Source: an uncultured Clostridia bacterium (lineage in GTDB: Bacteria > Bacillota > Clostridia > Christensenellales > UBA1242). From it: a stretch of 64,000 nucleotides of DNA. Location: positions 22,465-86,464 of the forward strand of contig CALVNZ010000005.1 in assembly GCA_944350115.1 (NCBI GenBank), written 5' to 3'. A program made the position numbers and the translations under genes. Under the pieces are notes generated by a model. It did not search any database. It saw nothing but the letters and a program-made list of their open reading frames with translations, and had not been told where the DNA came from. This document shows positions 17,239 through 26,965 of this stretch, piece after piece; positions within the stretch are counted from its first letter, which is position 1; every line of letters begins with the position of its first letter.

Positions 17239-18051
17239 ATGGAAGTAAAAAATTTTATTAATTTATGTGATGAATTAATATCTACGAAATTGCTTTTTGC
17301 AGATAAAAAAATTAATGACTTGTTGGAAGCTGTTGCTAGCACGCCAGAAGTTTATGAACTTTTGTCGGACTGCATGAACAGTTTTAATAAAGAGCGTGAG
17401 TTTGAAAAGGCTTTTACAAAAGATGCACAAGGCAATAAGGCGTTTGTTATGCCAAAAGAAGAATACAAAGTTTTGGCCTTGGTTTTTTGCCTGCTTGCTG
17501 ACATTGGAAAAGGGAAGTTGCAATTTAACCAACTTATTTTAGATTATTTTAGTGAAGATGGAAGACTGGATGGGACAAAATTTATGCAAACAGTGATTGT
17601 TCCTTTTAAAAATTTAATAAGCGAGGCATTTGGAATCAAGGAAGACCAAGCTGACATTGAACAGCCTGAAAAAGAAATTTTAATGAGTGAGGTTGAAGAG
17701 GAAGAACTTTCACCACAGCAAAGACTTAAAGTTGTTCCGTTTCCAATAGAACGAGCTTCAAATTATTTAAAAGATCCAAGTGGAGTTTGCCAAACTTTTA
17801 TTATGGCAAAAGATGTTGCCGTTGAAATCGTCGAGAGATTGGAGCAAGAGCGTTTGGATGAACAAAAAAGAGATTGTATGCTCATATGTCATTGTATAAT
17901 TATAGCTTGCATTGAACAAGATTTTGATTTGTTAAATGGGCTTGTTTGTGGCATCAAATATGCGGGGAAAGGCGTTAAAGCAATAAGACAAAATCTGCGC
18001 GAACTAGATGACATTATCAATCGTCAAATAAACCACGAATCAAAATTTTAA
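17239..18051 (+). CDS. Hypothetical 270-aa protein
   Basis: Not recognised. Soluble, acidic and helical; begins MEVKNFINLCDELISTKLLF and ends in a helical segment INRQINHESKF. An acidic linker (about residues 145-165, QADIEQPEKEILMSEVEEEE) divides it in two. The start at 17239 is chosen because an AAGAGG ribosome site precedes it and the -10 box overlaps the upstream ATG. Its stop overlaps the stop of the convergent ylbJ-like gene by 4 bp. Confidence 0.65.
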   Translation: MEVKNFINLCDELISTKLLFADKKINDLLEAVASTPEVYELLSDCMNSFNKEREFEKAFTKDAQGNKAFVMPKEEYKVLALVFCLLADIGKGKLQFNQLILDYFSEDGRLDGTKFMQTVIVPFKNLISEAFGIKEDQADIEQPEKEILMSEVEEEELSPQQRLKVVPFPIERASNYLKDPSGVCQTFIMAKDVAVEIVERLEQERLDEQKRDCMLICHCIIIACIEQDFDLLNGLVCGIKYAGKGVKAIRQNLRELDDIINRQINHESKF

Positions 18052-18965
18052 ATGCTAATTAAAACAAATGTTAAAAAGGCTGATATTAAACCTTGTGAAA
18101 ATTTTTGAACTGAAAATAGCCAGGTTGGCATTTTCAGTTTTTTTAACATCGCTTTTGATTGCATAATTGTTGAAAAGCCTCCAAAACTTATCAAAAAACT
18201 GCAAATTATGCAAGCTAAATTAGGGGGGAGATTTGCACTGTCAATGCAACCCCTTGTCAGTTCAATCATGCCTTCAAAAAGGGGTTTGATGTTGGCTGGC
18301 AACAAACTAAGAATTGGGTTTAAAGCGTCAATAATTATAAAAAACAGGCAGATGATGGCGCCAACATTTAATGCAGCGATAACTGAAGACGAAACAATTT
18401 CTCCAAAACTAGAACTGGTTTTTTTAGAAGCTGATTGTTTGTTTAAATTTTCTATTTCTTTAACTTTGATGTTTTTATATATAAGCCCATTGATTAAAGC
18501 AGATAAAATATGTGAAAAAAATAAAACAGCGCCAATCGTTGCATTGCCAAGTAATATTGTTCCCACTGTTCCAATAATAAACATTGGCCCCGAGTTAGAA
18601 CAAAACGCAGACATTTTAAAAGCTTGTGAGCGCGATATCTCTCCTTTTTCATATAAGTCAGCAGTCATTTTAGAACCAACGGGATAGCCTGCCATTATGC
18701 TCATTAAAAAAACATAGCTACTAGACGAGCTTGTCCCATAAAATTTTTGAAAGACCTTTCCCAAAGGTTTGCAAATTTTTTCCAAAGCGCCTAAATCAAT
18801 GATAAGACTTGTTATGATCATGAAAGGCAAAGTGCACGGCAAAACATTGATTGCAAAAGCAGACAAGCCGTTTAAGGCGGAATTAATAAAGCGTTCGGGA
18901 GATGTTGCAATCAAGATTGCCAAGCAAACTAAAAGAAATGTCAGCAAAAATTTAAAATTTTTCAA
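18048..18965 (-). CDS. ylbJ: YlbJ-like sporulation integral membrane protein (nucleoside-recognition/Gate fold)
   Basis: A polytopic membrane protein with about eight hydrophobic helices. The hallmark segments are VLPCTLPFMIIT near the N-terminus, then MAGYPVGSKMTADLYEKGEIS and FCSNSGPMFIIGTVG, and near the C-terminus SFLISFGGFSTIMQSKAML. These match the YlbJ/Gate family, which B. subtilis needs for spore cortex formation. I prefer the TTG start at 18965 because GCGAGG lies 5 nt upstream; ATG at 18983 or TTG at 19001 are alternatives. Its upstream region is shared with the divergent pta promoter. In many clostridia ylbJ lies next to pta-ackA. Confidence 0.8.
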   Translation of the reverse strand: MKNFKFLLTFLLVCLAILIATSPERFINSALNGLSAFAINVLPCTLPFMIITSLIIDLGALEKICKPLGKVFQKFYGTSSSSSYVFLMSIMAGYPVGSKMTADLYEKGEISRSQAFKMSAFCSNSGPMFIIGTVGTILLGNATIGAVLFFSHILSALINGLIYKNIKVKEIENLNKQSASKKTSSSFGEIVSSSVIAALNVGAIICLFFIIIDALNPILSLLPANIKPLFEGMIELTRGCIDSANLPPNLACIICSFLISFGGFSTIMQSKAMLKKLKMPTWLFSVQKFSQGLISAFLTFVLISI

Positions 18966-18983
18966 AATAACCTCGCAAAGCAT

Positions 18984-19013
18984 TTGACAGTTTGCAAACA
19001 AATTTTTTATACT
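18984..19013 (+). promoter_or_regulatory. Promoter of pta-ackA
   Basis: TTGACA at 18984-18989, 18-nt spacer, TATACT at 19008-19013. About 45 nt of leader precede pta. Confidence 0.7.
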
Positions 19014-19066
19014 AATTATGTTTACTAAAAAGTAATATAAAATATTAATAATTAAGGAAAATAACT

Positions 19067-20050
19067 ATGTTCAATATTAAGAAGTTATACGCTAAAGCTC
19101 GCGCAAAAGGCAAGACCATCGTCTTTCCAGAAGCAGGGTTTAGCGATAGAATTATAAGTGCTGTTAAAATTTTAGCGAAAAAGAAAATTTGCACGCCAAT
19201 TTTAATTGGCGATGAATCAAGTTTAGTTATTAGAGATAAAAGTCTTGTCAATTTTACAATTATGAATCCAAAAACTAGCCCGCTTAAAAACAAAGTTGCA
19301 AAGCATATTTTGTCAAAAAGAAAAGATGCAGGCTTGACTTTAGCAGAAGCAGAAAATTTGGCTTTAGATCCATATTATTTTGCGACTGCAATTGTCGATA
19401 TGGACATTGCAGACGGAATGGTTTGTGGGGCAGAAACATCAACAGCAAATTCAATTCGTCCTGCTTTGCAAATTATTAAAGCGAACAAAAAAGGCGGTTT
19501 GGTTTCGTCATCAGTTTTGCTTTTTGGCAGAAACAATTTCTTAAAAGGAAAAGAACTTTTGCTTTCAGATTGTGGTTTGGTTATTAATCCAACTAGTGAA
19601 CAACTTGCGGTGATAGCAGATCAAACAGTTGAAACAGCCAAAATGCTGGATTTGGATGCACCAAAAGTGGCGTTCTTGTCCTTTTCTACAAAGGGAAGCG
19701 CAAAGGGAGAGCTTGTAGAAAAAGTTCAAAAAGCGGCAAAATTATTTTCAAAACCAGGGGTTATCAGTGATGGTGAACTGCAAATTGATGCTGCTTTAAA
19801 ACCAGAAGTCGCAAGTTTAAAAACGCCAAATAGTCAAATCAAAGGCGATGCGAACATTTTGATTTTCCCAGATTTAAATTCTGGAAACATCACATACAAA
19901 TCTATGCAATCACTTGGTGGATTGAATGCGGTTGGACCTATTATGCAAGGTCTTAAAAAGCCGGTTAATGACGTTTCAAGAGGTTGTACGGTTGAAGATA
20001 TCGTGACAACAACAGCCATCACAGTTTTACAAGTAAAGGAGAAAAAATAA
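19067..20050 (+). CDS. pta: Phosphate acetyltransferase
   Basis: Pta interconverts acetyl-CoA and acetyl phosphate. The PTA_PTB fold is visible from KTIVFPEAGFSDRI through DMDIADGMVCGAETSTANSIRPALQII and NPTSEQLAVIADQTVETA to the C-terminal IKGDANILIFPDLNSGNI and GGLNAVGPIMQGLKKPVNDVSRG. At 327 aa it is the short, single-domain type. An AAGGAAA ribosome site precedes the ATG. Its stop shares one base with the ackA ATG, so the two enzymes are coupled and form the acetate/ATP-generating pathway. Confidence 0.95.
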   Translation: MFNIKKLYAKARAKGKTIVFPEAGFSDRIISAVKILAKKKICTPILIGDESSLVIRDKSLVNFTIMNPKTSPLKNKVAKHILSKRKDAGLTLAEAENLALDPYYFATAIVDMDIADGMVCGAETSTANSIRPALQIIKANKKGGLVSSSVLLFGRNNFLKGKELLLSDCGLVINPTSEQLAVIADQTVETAKMLDLDAPKVAFLSFSTKGSAKGELVEKVQKAAKLFSKPGVISDGELQIDAALKPEVASLKTPNSQIKGDANILIFPDLNSGNITYKSMQSLGGLNAVGPIMQGLKKPVNDVSRGCTVEDIVTTTAITVLQVKEKK

Positions 20051-21255
20051 TGAAAGTTTTAATAATCAATGCAGGATCAAGTTCCATCAAATTTCAACTT
20101 TTTGAAATGGATGATGAAAGCATTATAGCAAAAGGGAATTGTCAAAAAATAGGGCTTTCTGATCCATTTATTGAGTATAAAGCCAAAGGGAAGGAACTAG
20201 TTGAAAAGGCAAATATGCCAAACCATACGGAAGCATTAAAAGTTATTCTTGAAAAATTGACAAAAGGTGACCTTGCCGTAATTAAATCGTTTGATGAGAT
20301 TTCAGCTGTTGGACATCGTTGCGTGCATGGTGGTTGGATGTATTTTGAATCAGAACCTTTGACAAAACAACTTATTCAAAATTTGGAAGAAATGAAAGAA
20401 GTTTCTCCGCTTCATGCAAGTGCAAATATTGCAGGAATGGTGGGCTGTTTAAATGTCATGCCAAACACGCCACAAGTCGTTGTTTTTGACACAGCATTTC
20501 ATTCAACAATGCCACCACAAGCTTATATGTATGGCATTAAATATGAAGATTATAAAAAATATCATGTGAGAAAATATGGATTCCATGGGACAAGTCATAG
20601 ATTTATTTCACAAGAAGTTGCAAAAGTTATGGGTAAGAAACCAGAAGAACTAAAAATTATTTCTTGTCATATTGGAAACGGCTCATCGATCACTGCAATT
20701 AAAAATGGAAAATGCGTTGACACAACAATGGGCTTTACGCCTTTGGAAGGGGTGATGATGGGAACTCGTTCTGGGGATATTGATCCAACGGTTGTTTCTT
20801 TCCTTGGCAAAAAGAAAGGATTAAACGCAGAACAAATGGTTGACTATCTTAACAAAGAATGCGGTGTTCTTGGCATTTCAGGCAAAAGCAGTGATATGCG
20901 TGACATCAACAAACTTGTTGAAGAAAAAGATGAACGAGCAATTTTAGCAAGAGATATGCTGTTTTATAGAATTGCAAAACATGTTGGTGCAATGCTCACT
21001 GTTTTAAATGGCGCTGACGCAATCGTATTTACAGCAGGGCTTGGCGAAAATCAAGAAGATTTGCGTGAATATGTTATGGACAAGCTTGCCTATGTTGGTG
21101 TTAAGTTTGACCGTAAAAAGAATTTGACATTGCCACGAGGAACTATTGAAGAACTTTCAACTTCGGATTCAGCAATCAGAGTGTTTAGAATTCCAACGAA
21201 CGAAGAATTGTTGATTGCTCGTGACACATTAAAAGTTTCAGGACTTAAAAAATAA
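20050..21255 (+). CDS. ackA: Acetate kinase
   Basis: AckA converts acetyl phosphate plus ADP to acetate plus ATP. It has the ASKHA start VLIINAGSSSIKFQLFE, the VGHRCVHGG signature, the second signature RKYGFHGTSHRFIS, the nucleotide loop SCHIGNGSSITAI, and the C-terminal FTAGLGEN. At 401 aa it is typical. TAATG overlap with pta. Together they suggest acetate fermentation. Confidence 0.96.
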   Translation: MKVLIINAGSSSIKFQLFEMDDESIIAKGNCQKIGLSDPFIEYKAKGKELVEKANMPNHTEALKVILEKLTKGDLAVIKSFDEISAVGHRCVHGGWMYFESEPLTKQLIQNLEEMKEVSPLHASANIAGMVGCLNVMPNTPQVVVFDTAFHSTMPPQAYMYGIKYEDYKKYHVRKYGFHGTSHRFISQEVAKVMGKKPEELKIISCHIGNGSSITAIKNGKCVDTTMGFTPLEGVMMGTRSGDIDPTVVSFLGKKKGLNAEQMVDYLNKECGVLGISGKSSDMRDINKLVEEKDERAILARDMLFYRIAKHVGAMLTVLNGADAIVFTAGLGENQEDLREYVMDKLAYVGVKFDRKKNLTLPRGTIEELSTSDSAIRVFRIPTNEELLIARDTLKVSGLKK

Positions 21256-21268
21256 AGTTAAAATTTGC

Positions 21269-21297
21269 TTGACAAATTAATCACAAATCAATATAAT
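21269..21297 (+). promoter_or_regulatory. Consensus promoter of rpmF
   Basis: TTGACA at 21269-21274, exactly 17 nt, TATAAT at 21292-21297; both hexamers are perfect, fitting a ribosomal protein gene. Confidence 0.8.
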
Positions 21298-21329
21298 TAT
21301 GAAGAATATAAAACTATAAGGAGGAAATC

Positions 21330-21524
21330 ATGGCTGTTCCAAAGGGTAAGGTATCCAAAGCGAGAAGAAATGCAAGAAACTCAGCTAACTTTAAGGCAAC
21401 CGCTCCAACACTCGTTGAGTGCCCACAATGCCACGAAATGAAAGCACCTCATGCTGCTTGCAAAAAATGCGGAACTTATAAAAACGAAACCGTAATTGAA
21501 GTGGATAAGAAGAAAAAGAAATAA
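21330..21524 (+). CDS. rpmF: 50S ribosomal protein L32
   Basis: MAVPKGKVSKARRNARNS is the typical L32 start. The zinc ribbon is intact with CPQC and CKKC pairs, so this is the zinc-binding paralogue type. At 64 aa with a Lys-rich tail it is complete. A perfect AAGGAGGAA ribosome site precedes the ATG. The DUF177 (yceD) gene that often precedes rpmF is missing here. Confidence 0.97.
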   Translation: MAVPKGKVSKARRNARNSANFKATAPTLVECPQCHEMKAPHAACKKCGTYKNETVIEVDKKKKK

Positions 21525-21537
21525 ATTTGAAATTGAA

Positions 21538-21570
21538 AGTTTTTAAATGCTTTTAAAAACTAGGTTTTTT
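21538..21570 (+). terminator. Possible terminator after rpmF
   Basis: AT-rich palindrome AGTTTTTAAA-TGCT-TTTAAAAACT, then AGG and six T. The stem lacks GC pairs and the T-run is offset, so termination may be weak. Confidence 0.4.
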
Positions 21571-21633
21571 GCAATAAAACACAATTTGTAGTGGGTTGTA
21601 TGACATAATTCAAACTATATATTGTTAAATTAA

Positions 21634-21665
21634 AAATAAGTAAAATCGCTTTACTTATTTTTTTT
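21634..21665 (+). terminator. Intrinsic terminator upstream of plsX
   Basis: AAATAAGTAAA paired with TTTACTTATTT, 5-nt loop, followed by five more T. The region 21571-21633 between the two hairpins shows nothing I can name. A TATACT box follows at 21673-21678 and probably serves plsX. Confidence 0.7.
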
Positions 21666-21711
21666 ATTTAATTATACTTTAATTATTAAATAAGCGAACT
21701 GAGAGGTCAAG

Positions 21712-22722
21712 ATGAAAATTGTTGTTGATGCTTTTGGTGGAGATAATGCTCCAAAGGAAATAATCGAGGGAGTTTTGCTTGGAATTCAAAGACATCCTGA
21801 GGTCGATTTTATTTTAACAGGCGACAAGGAAAAAATTGAAGCTGAACTTGCGGGCAGAAATTTGGACAAAATTGAAATTGTTCATGCTCCAAAAGTTATC
21901 ACAAATGATGATGTGCCAACAGAAGCGATTAGAAAAATGGAAGATTCTTCGCTTGTGAAAGCTTTTGACATTTTAAAAACCAGAGATGATGTTGATGCAA
22001 TGATTTCTGCTGGTTCGACAGGCGCTATTTTGACCGGTGCTATCATGAAAATTGGAAGAATAAAGGGTATAACAAGGCCGGCACTTGCTCCTGTTTTGCC
22101 AACAAAAGTTTCAAACAAAGATGTCTTGCTTTGTGACAGTGGAGCGAACATTGATTGCAAACCTATCAATCTTTATCATTTTGCACTTATGGCGTCCGCT
22201 TATTACTCAATTTTGTATGGCGTGTCAAAACCAAAAGTTGGACTTTTGAATGTCGGTGTAGAAGAACACAAAGGCAACGATTTGACAAGAGAAGCTTATG
22301 CTTTGATGAAAAACAGCGATTTAAATTTTGTTGGAAATGTTGAAGCAAGAGAATATATGTCAGGAAATATTGATGTCATGATTGCAGAAGGGTTTGCTGG
22401 GAATGTTTTGCTTAAAGCATCAGAAGGCGCTGTTATGGCTGTGTTATCATTACTTAAAAAATCAATAAAAAGCCATTTATCATCAAAAATTGGCGCACTG
22501 TTTATGAGCAAAACTTTTAAAGAGTTAAAAGGCAGAATGGATGTGCTGGGCAAACATGGTGGATCGCCATTTTTAGGCGTTAAAAAACTAGTGATGAAAA
22601 ACCATGGCTCTTGTGGGAGAGAAAACATCGCTTCTTCAATTGAGCAAGCAATTTTACTACACAACAACAAACTTATTGAAAAAATTGAAAATGCTTTATC
22701 TAAAACAGGTGATGAGTCATGA
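21712..22722 (+). CDS. plsX: Phosphate acyltransferase PlsX
   Basis: PlsX makes acyl phosphate from acyl-ACP, the first step of the PlsX-PlsY phospholipid route. The start MKIVVDAFGGDNAPKEIIEG, the SAGSTGAILTGA loop, RPALAPVLP, NVGVEEHKGN and the C-terminal GKHGGSPFLGVKKLVMKNHG are all family features. At 336 aa it is complete. A GAGAGGTC ribosome site precedes the ATG. It overlaps rnc by 4 bp; the acpP gene often found between them is absent. Confidence 0.95.
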   Translation: MKIVVDAFGGDNAPKEIIEGVLLGIQRHPEVDFILTGDKEKIEAELAGRNLDKIEIVHAPKVITNDDVPTEAIRKMEDSSLVKAFDILKTRDDVDAMISAGSTGAILTGAIMKIGRIKGITRPALAPVLPTKVSNKDVLLCDSGANIDCKPINLYHFALMASAYYSILYGVSKPKVGLLNVGVEEHKGNDLTREAYALMKNSDLNFVGNVEAREYMSGNIDVMIAEGFAGNVLLKASEGAVMAVLSLLKKSIKSHLSSKIGALFMSKTFKELKGRMDVLGKHGGSPFLGVKKLVMKNHGSCGRENIASSIEQAILLHNNKLIEKIENALSKTGDES

Positions 22723-23339
22723 TTGAAAAAAAGCTAGGTTATAAATTCAAAGATAAATCACTTTTGGACAGAGCGTTGACGCATGCTTCAAAATCTTCAA
22801 TTAATTATGAGCGTTTGGAGTTTTTAGGAGACAGCATACTTGACTTTTTAGTTGGCGAATACTTGTTCAAAGCGACAAACGAAAAAGAAGGCTATTTGAC
22901 GGTTAGACGAAGTCATTTTGTTTCAGAAAACTATTTAGCAACAATTTTTGACAAACTTGAACTGCAACAAGACATTCAAATGGGAAAAAGTATGAAAAAT
23001 TCTGTGCCAAAAGCAGTGAAAGCGGATGTCGTTGAGTCAATTATTGCTGCGATTTATTTAGATGGCGGATTAAATTTTGCCCGTAAATTTATTGAAAAGA
23101 ATTTCGAACTTGGCACATTCCAACAAGTCGAAAATGACAATTATAAAAGTCAACTTCAAGAGCTTGTCCAAGCAGGTTTCAAGTGTGCGATTAAATACGA
23201 AACTGAAAAAGTTGAAAACGGCTATGAGGCAACATTTTGCATGGACGAAGACAAAATTTGCACTGGTTTTGGGAAAGACAAGCAATCAGCCGAACAAGAC
23301 TGTGCAAAAAAAGCAATAAAAATTTTGTTTAAGGTTTAA
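22719..23339 (+). CDS. rnc: Ribonuclease III
   Basis: RNase III cleaves double-stranded RNA in rRNA processing and mRNA decay. The signature ERLEFLGDSILDFLV (residues about 29-43) carries the catalytic Glu and Asp; the second acidic pair is in KADVVESIIAAIYLDGG. A double-stranded-RNA-binding domain occupies residues about 140-206 (YKSQLQELVQAG, CAKKAIKILF). The ATGA overlap with plsX and close spacing to smc mark one operon. Confidence 0.96.
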   Translation: MIEKKLGYKFKDKSLLDRALTHASKSSINYERLEFLGDSILDFLVGEYLFKATNEKEGYLTVRRSHFVSENYLATIFDKLELQQDIQMGKSMKNSVPKAVKADVVESIIAAIYLDGGLNFARKFIEKNFELGTFQQVENDNYKSQLQELVQAGFKCAIKYETEKVENGYEATFCMDEDKICTGFGKDKQSAEQDCAKKAIKILFKV

Positions 23340-23369
23340 CAAAAGAAAATAATTAAAAGGCAGGCAAGC

Positions 23370-26300
23370 ATGATTTTAAAAAAGATTGAAATGGCAGGGT
23401 TTAAATCTTTCGCTGACAAAACAGTGATTGAGTTTAACGATGGATTTACGGCAATTGTTGGCCCTAATGGTTGCGGAAAAAGTAATGTTGCTGACGCTAT
23501 TCGTTGGGTTTTAGGTGAGCAAAAAGTTAAAGATTTGCGTGCGGACAGCATGCAAGATGTCATTTTTAACGGAACTGAAAAAAGAAAGAGTCTTTCTTAT
23601 TGTGAAGTATCTTTGCATTTTGATAATTCAACGCGTTATTTTGATTTTGATTATGATGAACTCATCATCACAAGAAAGCTTTATCGTTCTGGTGAAAGCG
23701 AATATTTAATCAACAGAAACACTTGTTTGCTTAGAGATATCACAAACCTTCTTTATAATTCTGGGTTGGGGAAAAGTGGCTATTCAATTATTGGACAAGG
23801 CAAGGTGACTGAAATTGTCGAATCTAAACCAGAAAATAGAAGAAGCATGTTTGAAGACGCCGCAGGAATTGCAAAATACAAAAAAGAAAAGACCGATGCT
23901 GAAAGAAAGTTGGAAGTTGCACGACAAAATCTCGATCGCGTGGGCGATATTTTGCTTGAAATTGATCGACAAATGGGACCTTTAAGAAAACAAGCGGAAA
24001 ATGCTAAAAAATATTTGGAATTTAAGGCACAATTAAAAGATTTGGAAGTTAATGCTTACATTTATCAATACGAAAACGCAAGCGATTTTAAAGATAAAAT
24101 CCGTGTAAAATTAGATGCAATCATGCAAGAACTTGCTTTAAGGGACAGCGAAATGAGTCAAGCTACGGCGCAATATAATGAAGCAATGGAAAGACTTGAC
24201 AATTTTGATGCTACACTTTCAAAAATTAACAGCAGAATTTTGGAATTGACTGTTAATTTGGAAAAACAAGAGGGAGAAACGAAAGTTGCCCGTGAGAGAA
24301 TTTTGTTTACTCAAAAAGAAAATGACCGACTTAATCTTGATTTGACAAACGCTGAAAAAGCTTTGGAAATGGCACAGCAGTTGCAAGCACAAAAAGAAAA
24401 AGAAGGGCAAGAGCTTGATGACAAACTTGCAATACTTGAAAAAGAGTTTGATGCTTTATCAGAAAAATATCAACAAGCTGCTCATGAAATTGAGGTGAAC
24501 GAAGCACAAGTTGGGCAATCACAACAAAAATTTATTGAAACCTTGGGCTCACTTTCTGATGCAAAGAGTTCGGTTTCAAAATTCGGAACAGAAAAAGAAT
24601 TGTTGAGTTCTAATTTAGAAAATGTTGAAAAAGAAATCAAAGAAACTAAAACAAAACTTGATGAACAACAATCGACAAAAACTGATTTGATGGCAAGTTT
24701 AAGTCAAAAAGAAGGGGCTTATGCCATAAGTGAAAAAGAATATGGAGAAAGTTTAGCAAAATCAACTTTGCTTGCTTCGAGATTGCAAGATTTTGAAAAT
24801 GATCGTCAAAATAAAGCAACAGAACTTAAAGTTTATGAAAACAGGCTTAAACTTTTGACTGAAATGCAGGCTGAATTTGAAGGTTATAATTTTGCAGTTA
24901 AAAAACTTCTCAAACTTGCTTCGGCGTCAAATTCGCTTTCTAAAAATATTGTTGGCGTTGTAGCGTCATTAATTAAAGTCCCTGAAAAATATGAAACAGC
25001 AATCGAAGTCGCTTTGGGGTCAAGTGTTCAAAACATTGTCACTTTTGACGAAAAAGGTGCAAAAGAACTTGTTGAATATTTAAAAGAAAATCATTTTGGT
25101 CGTGCTACATTCCTTCCAATTTCTTCTATGAAACGCAGAAGCGTTAATGTTTCGTCAATAAAGAACATGAATGGTTTTGTTGGCGTTGCTGATGAACTTA
25201 TCTCTTTTGATAAAAAAATCGAAAACGTTGTTTCAGGACTTTTAGGTGGAACCATCATTGTTGAAAGACTTATCGATGCAATTGAAATGTCCAAGGCAAG
25301 CGGATATGCTTTTAAAATTGTTTCACTCGATGGTGATGTTATCAATCCACAAGGTTCAATCACGGGTGGAAGCAAAAAGAGCGAAGCTGTTGGAATCATG
25401 AGCAGAGAACGTGAAATTGAAACTTTGAAAAAAGAAATTGAAAAATTGACAGCTTTCTTGAAAAATGCCGAAAACGAAAAATCAGCGCTAGTTAGTGAGT
25501 ATAACACTGCAAAGGAGAGAACACAAAAAGCCATTGACCGCAAAAACGAACTTTCCGTTGAAATCACTTCAATAAAAGCAAAACTTGAAGCACTTGAAAA
25601 TGTTCTCAAAGAAGCCAAGGAAGATTTGAATGTTCTTGAAATGGAACGACAAACAATTGAAAATAAACTTAAACTCGTAAGTGAGCAATATGAAAAATCT
25701 GCTTTGCTTCAATCAGCGTTGTCTGGAAACGAAAGTGACGCAAACGCTCTTGTTGAAAACAAAAAAGCACACACAGAAAAACTTCGAAAGGAAAGGGAAG
25801 ATTTAAGTGCGAAACTTACTGCTGTTAAAGTTGATATTGCGTCAGTAAAAACACAAATTGAAAACTTAAAGGCTGAACTTATTCGTCTGGCAAATGAAAT
25901 TGGAACGCAAAATGAAAACATAAGACTTTTAAATGCACACATTGAAGATAATTTAAGTTTTATTGAATCAGCTGAAGAACTCATCAAAACAAGACTTGCA
26001 AGTGCTCCAAGAAGTCAAGCTAAAGAAGAGCTTGACGATCTAACGCAAAAACAAAAGAAAACCGAAGAAGAAAAAATTCAACTTTCTGCATTAATTCGCT
26101 CGCTTGATACACAAAAAACAGGTTTAATGGAAGAATTAAACAGAATTAATGACAGAAAATATCGCGAAGAAATGAATCTTGCAAAGGTTGATTCAGACAT
26201 TGAAGTGATGCAAGAGAGAATTTATGAAGAATATTCACTTGCATACAACGACTGTTTGGATTTAAAGCGTCCTGACTTTGATATTAAAGTGGCTATGCCA

Positions 26301-26954
26301 GAGATCGCAAAAATTAAAAGAGCAATTTCAGCTCTTGGCCCAATCAACGTCAACGCCATTGAAGATTGCTCGGCTTTACTTGAAAGATACAACACGCTTT
26401 CAGAACAATCAAATGATTTGAAGAAAGCAGAAGAAGATTTGACAAAAATCATAAAAGACCTTTCTGAAATCATGATTGAAAAGTTTACAAGTGAACTTGA
26501 AAAAATTAATGAAAGTTTCAAAATCACTTTTAGAGAGCTTTTTGGTGGTGGAAACGCTAAACTTGAACTCGTTGATCCTGAAAATCCACTTGAATCTGGT
26601 GTTGAAGTTTTTGTTCAGCCACCTGGAAAGAAAATTCAAAACATGTCACTTTATTCTGGCGGAGAAAAGTCTTTGACTGCAATGGCAATCATTTTTGCGA
26701 TTTTAAGAATCAAACCTTTGCCTTTCTGCTTGTTTGACGAAGTTGAAGCGGCACTTGATGATTCTAACGTGGAAATTGTTGATAAATATTTGAAAAAACT
26801 TTCAGATGAAACACAATTCATTCTTATCACTCACAAAAAACCAACTATGGAATATGCCGATTCATTGTTTGGGGTGACAATGGAAGAAAAGGGTGTTTCA
26901 AAAATTGTGTCTGTTAAACTTTCAGACGCCATAAAACTTGATGAATCAGCTTAA
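23370..26954 (+). CDS. smc: Chromosome segregation protein SMC
   Basis: SMC is the ATPase of bacterial condensin; its partners scpA and scpB are at 5976-7368. Walker A is GPNGCGKSNVADAIRW (residues about 32-47). The two coiled-coil arms flank a hinge at about 500-680 (VVASLIKVPEKYETAIEVALG to LDGDVINPQGSITGGSK). The signature is YSGGEKSLTAMA and Walker B is LFDEVEAALDDSN near the C-terminus. At 1194 aa it is full length. The gene lies 30 bp after rnc and 11 bp before ftsY, the classic rnc-smc-ftsY order. Confidence 0.97.
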   Translation: MILKKIEMAGFKSFADKTVIEFNDGFTAIVGPNGCGKSNVADAIRWVLGEQKVKDLRADSMQDVIFNGTEKRKSLSYCEVSLHFDNSTRYFDFDYDELIITRKLYRSGESEYLINRNTCLLRDITNLLYNSGLGKSGYSIIGQGKVTEIVESKPENRRSMFEDAAGIAKYKKEKTDAERKLEVARQNLDRVGDILLEIDRQMGPLRKQAENAKKYLEFKAQLKDLEVNAYIYQYENASDFKDKIRVKLDAIMQELALRDSEMSQATAQYNEAMERLDNFDATLSKINSRILELTVNLEKQEGETKVARERILFTQKENDRLNLDLTNAEKALEMAQQLQAQKEKEGQELDDKLAILEKEFDALSEKYQQAAHEIEVNEAQVGQSQQKFIETLGSLSDAKSSVSKFGTEKELLSSNLENVEKEIKETKTKLDEQQSTKTDLMASLSQKEGAYAISEKEYGESLAKSTLLASRLQDFENDRQNKATELKVYENRLKLLTEMQAEFEGYNFAVKKLLKLASASNSLSKNIVGVVASLIKVPEKYETAIEVALGSSVQNIVTFDEKGAKELVEYLKENHFGRATFLPISSMKRRSVNVSSIKNMNGFVGVADELISFDKKIENVVSGLLGGTIIVERLIDAIEMSKASGYAFKIVSLDGDVINPQGSITGGSKKSEAVGIMSREREIETLKKEIEKLTAFLKNAENEKSALVSEYNTAKERTQKAIDRKNELSVEITSIKAKLEALENVLKEAKEDLNVLEMERQTIENKLKLVSEQYEKSALLQSALSGNESDANALVENKKAHTEKLRKEREDLSAKLTAVKVDIASVKTQIENLKAELIRLANEIGTQNENIRLLNAHIEDNLSFIESAEELIKTRLASAPRSQAKEELDDLTQKQKKTEEEKIQLSALIRSLDTQKTGLMEELNRINDRKYREEMNLAKVDSDIEVMQERIYEEYSLAYNDCLDLKRPDFDIKVAMPEIAKIKRAISALGPINVNAIEDCSALLERYNTLSEQSNDLKKAEEDLTKIIKDLSEIMIEKFTSELEKINESFKITFRELFGGGNAKLELVDPENPLESGVEVFVQPPGKKIQNMSLYSGGEKSLTAMAIIFAILRIKPLPFCLFDEVEAALDDSNVEIVDKYLKKLSDETQFILITHKKPTMEYADSLFGVTMEEKGVSKIVSVKLSDAIKLDESA

Positions 26955-26965
26955 AGGGGAATTAA

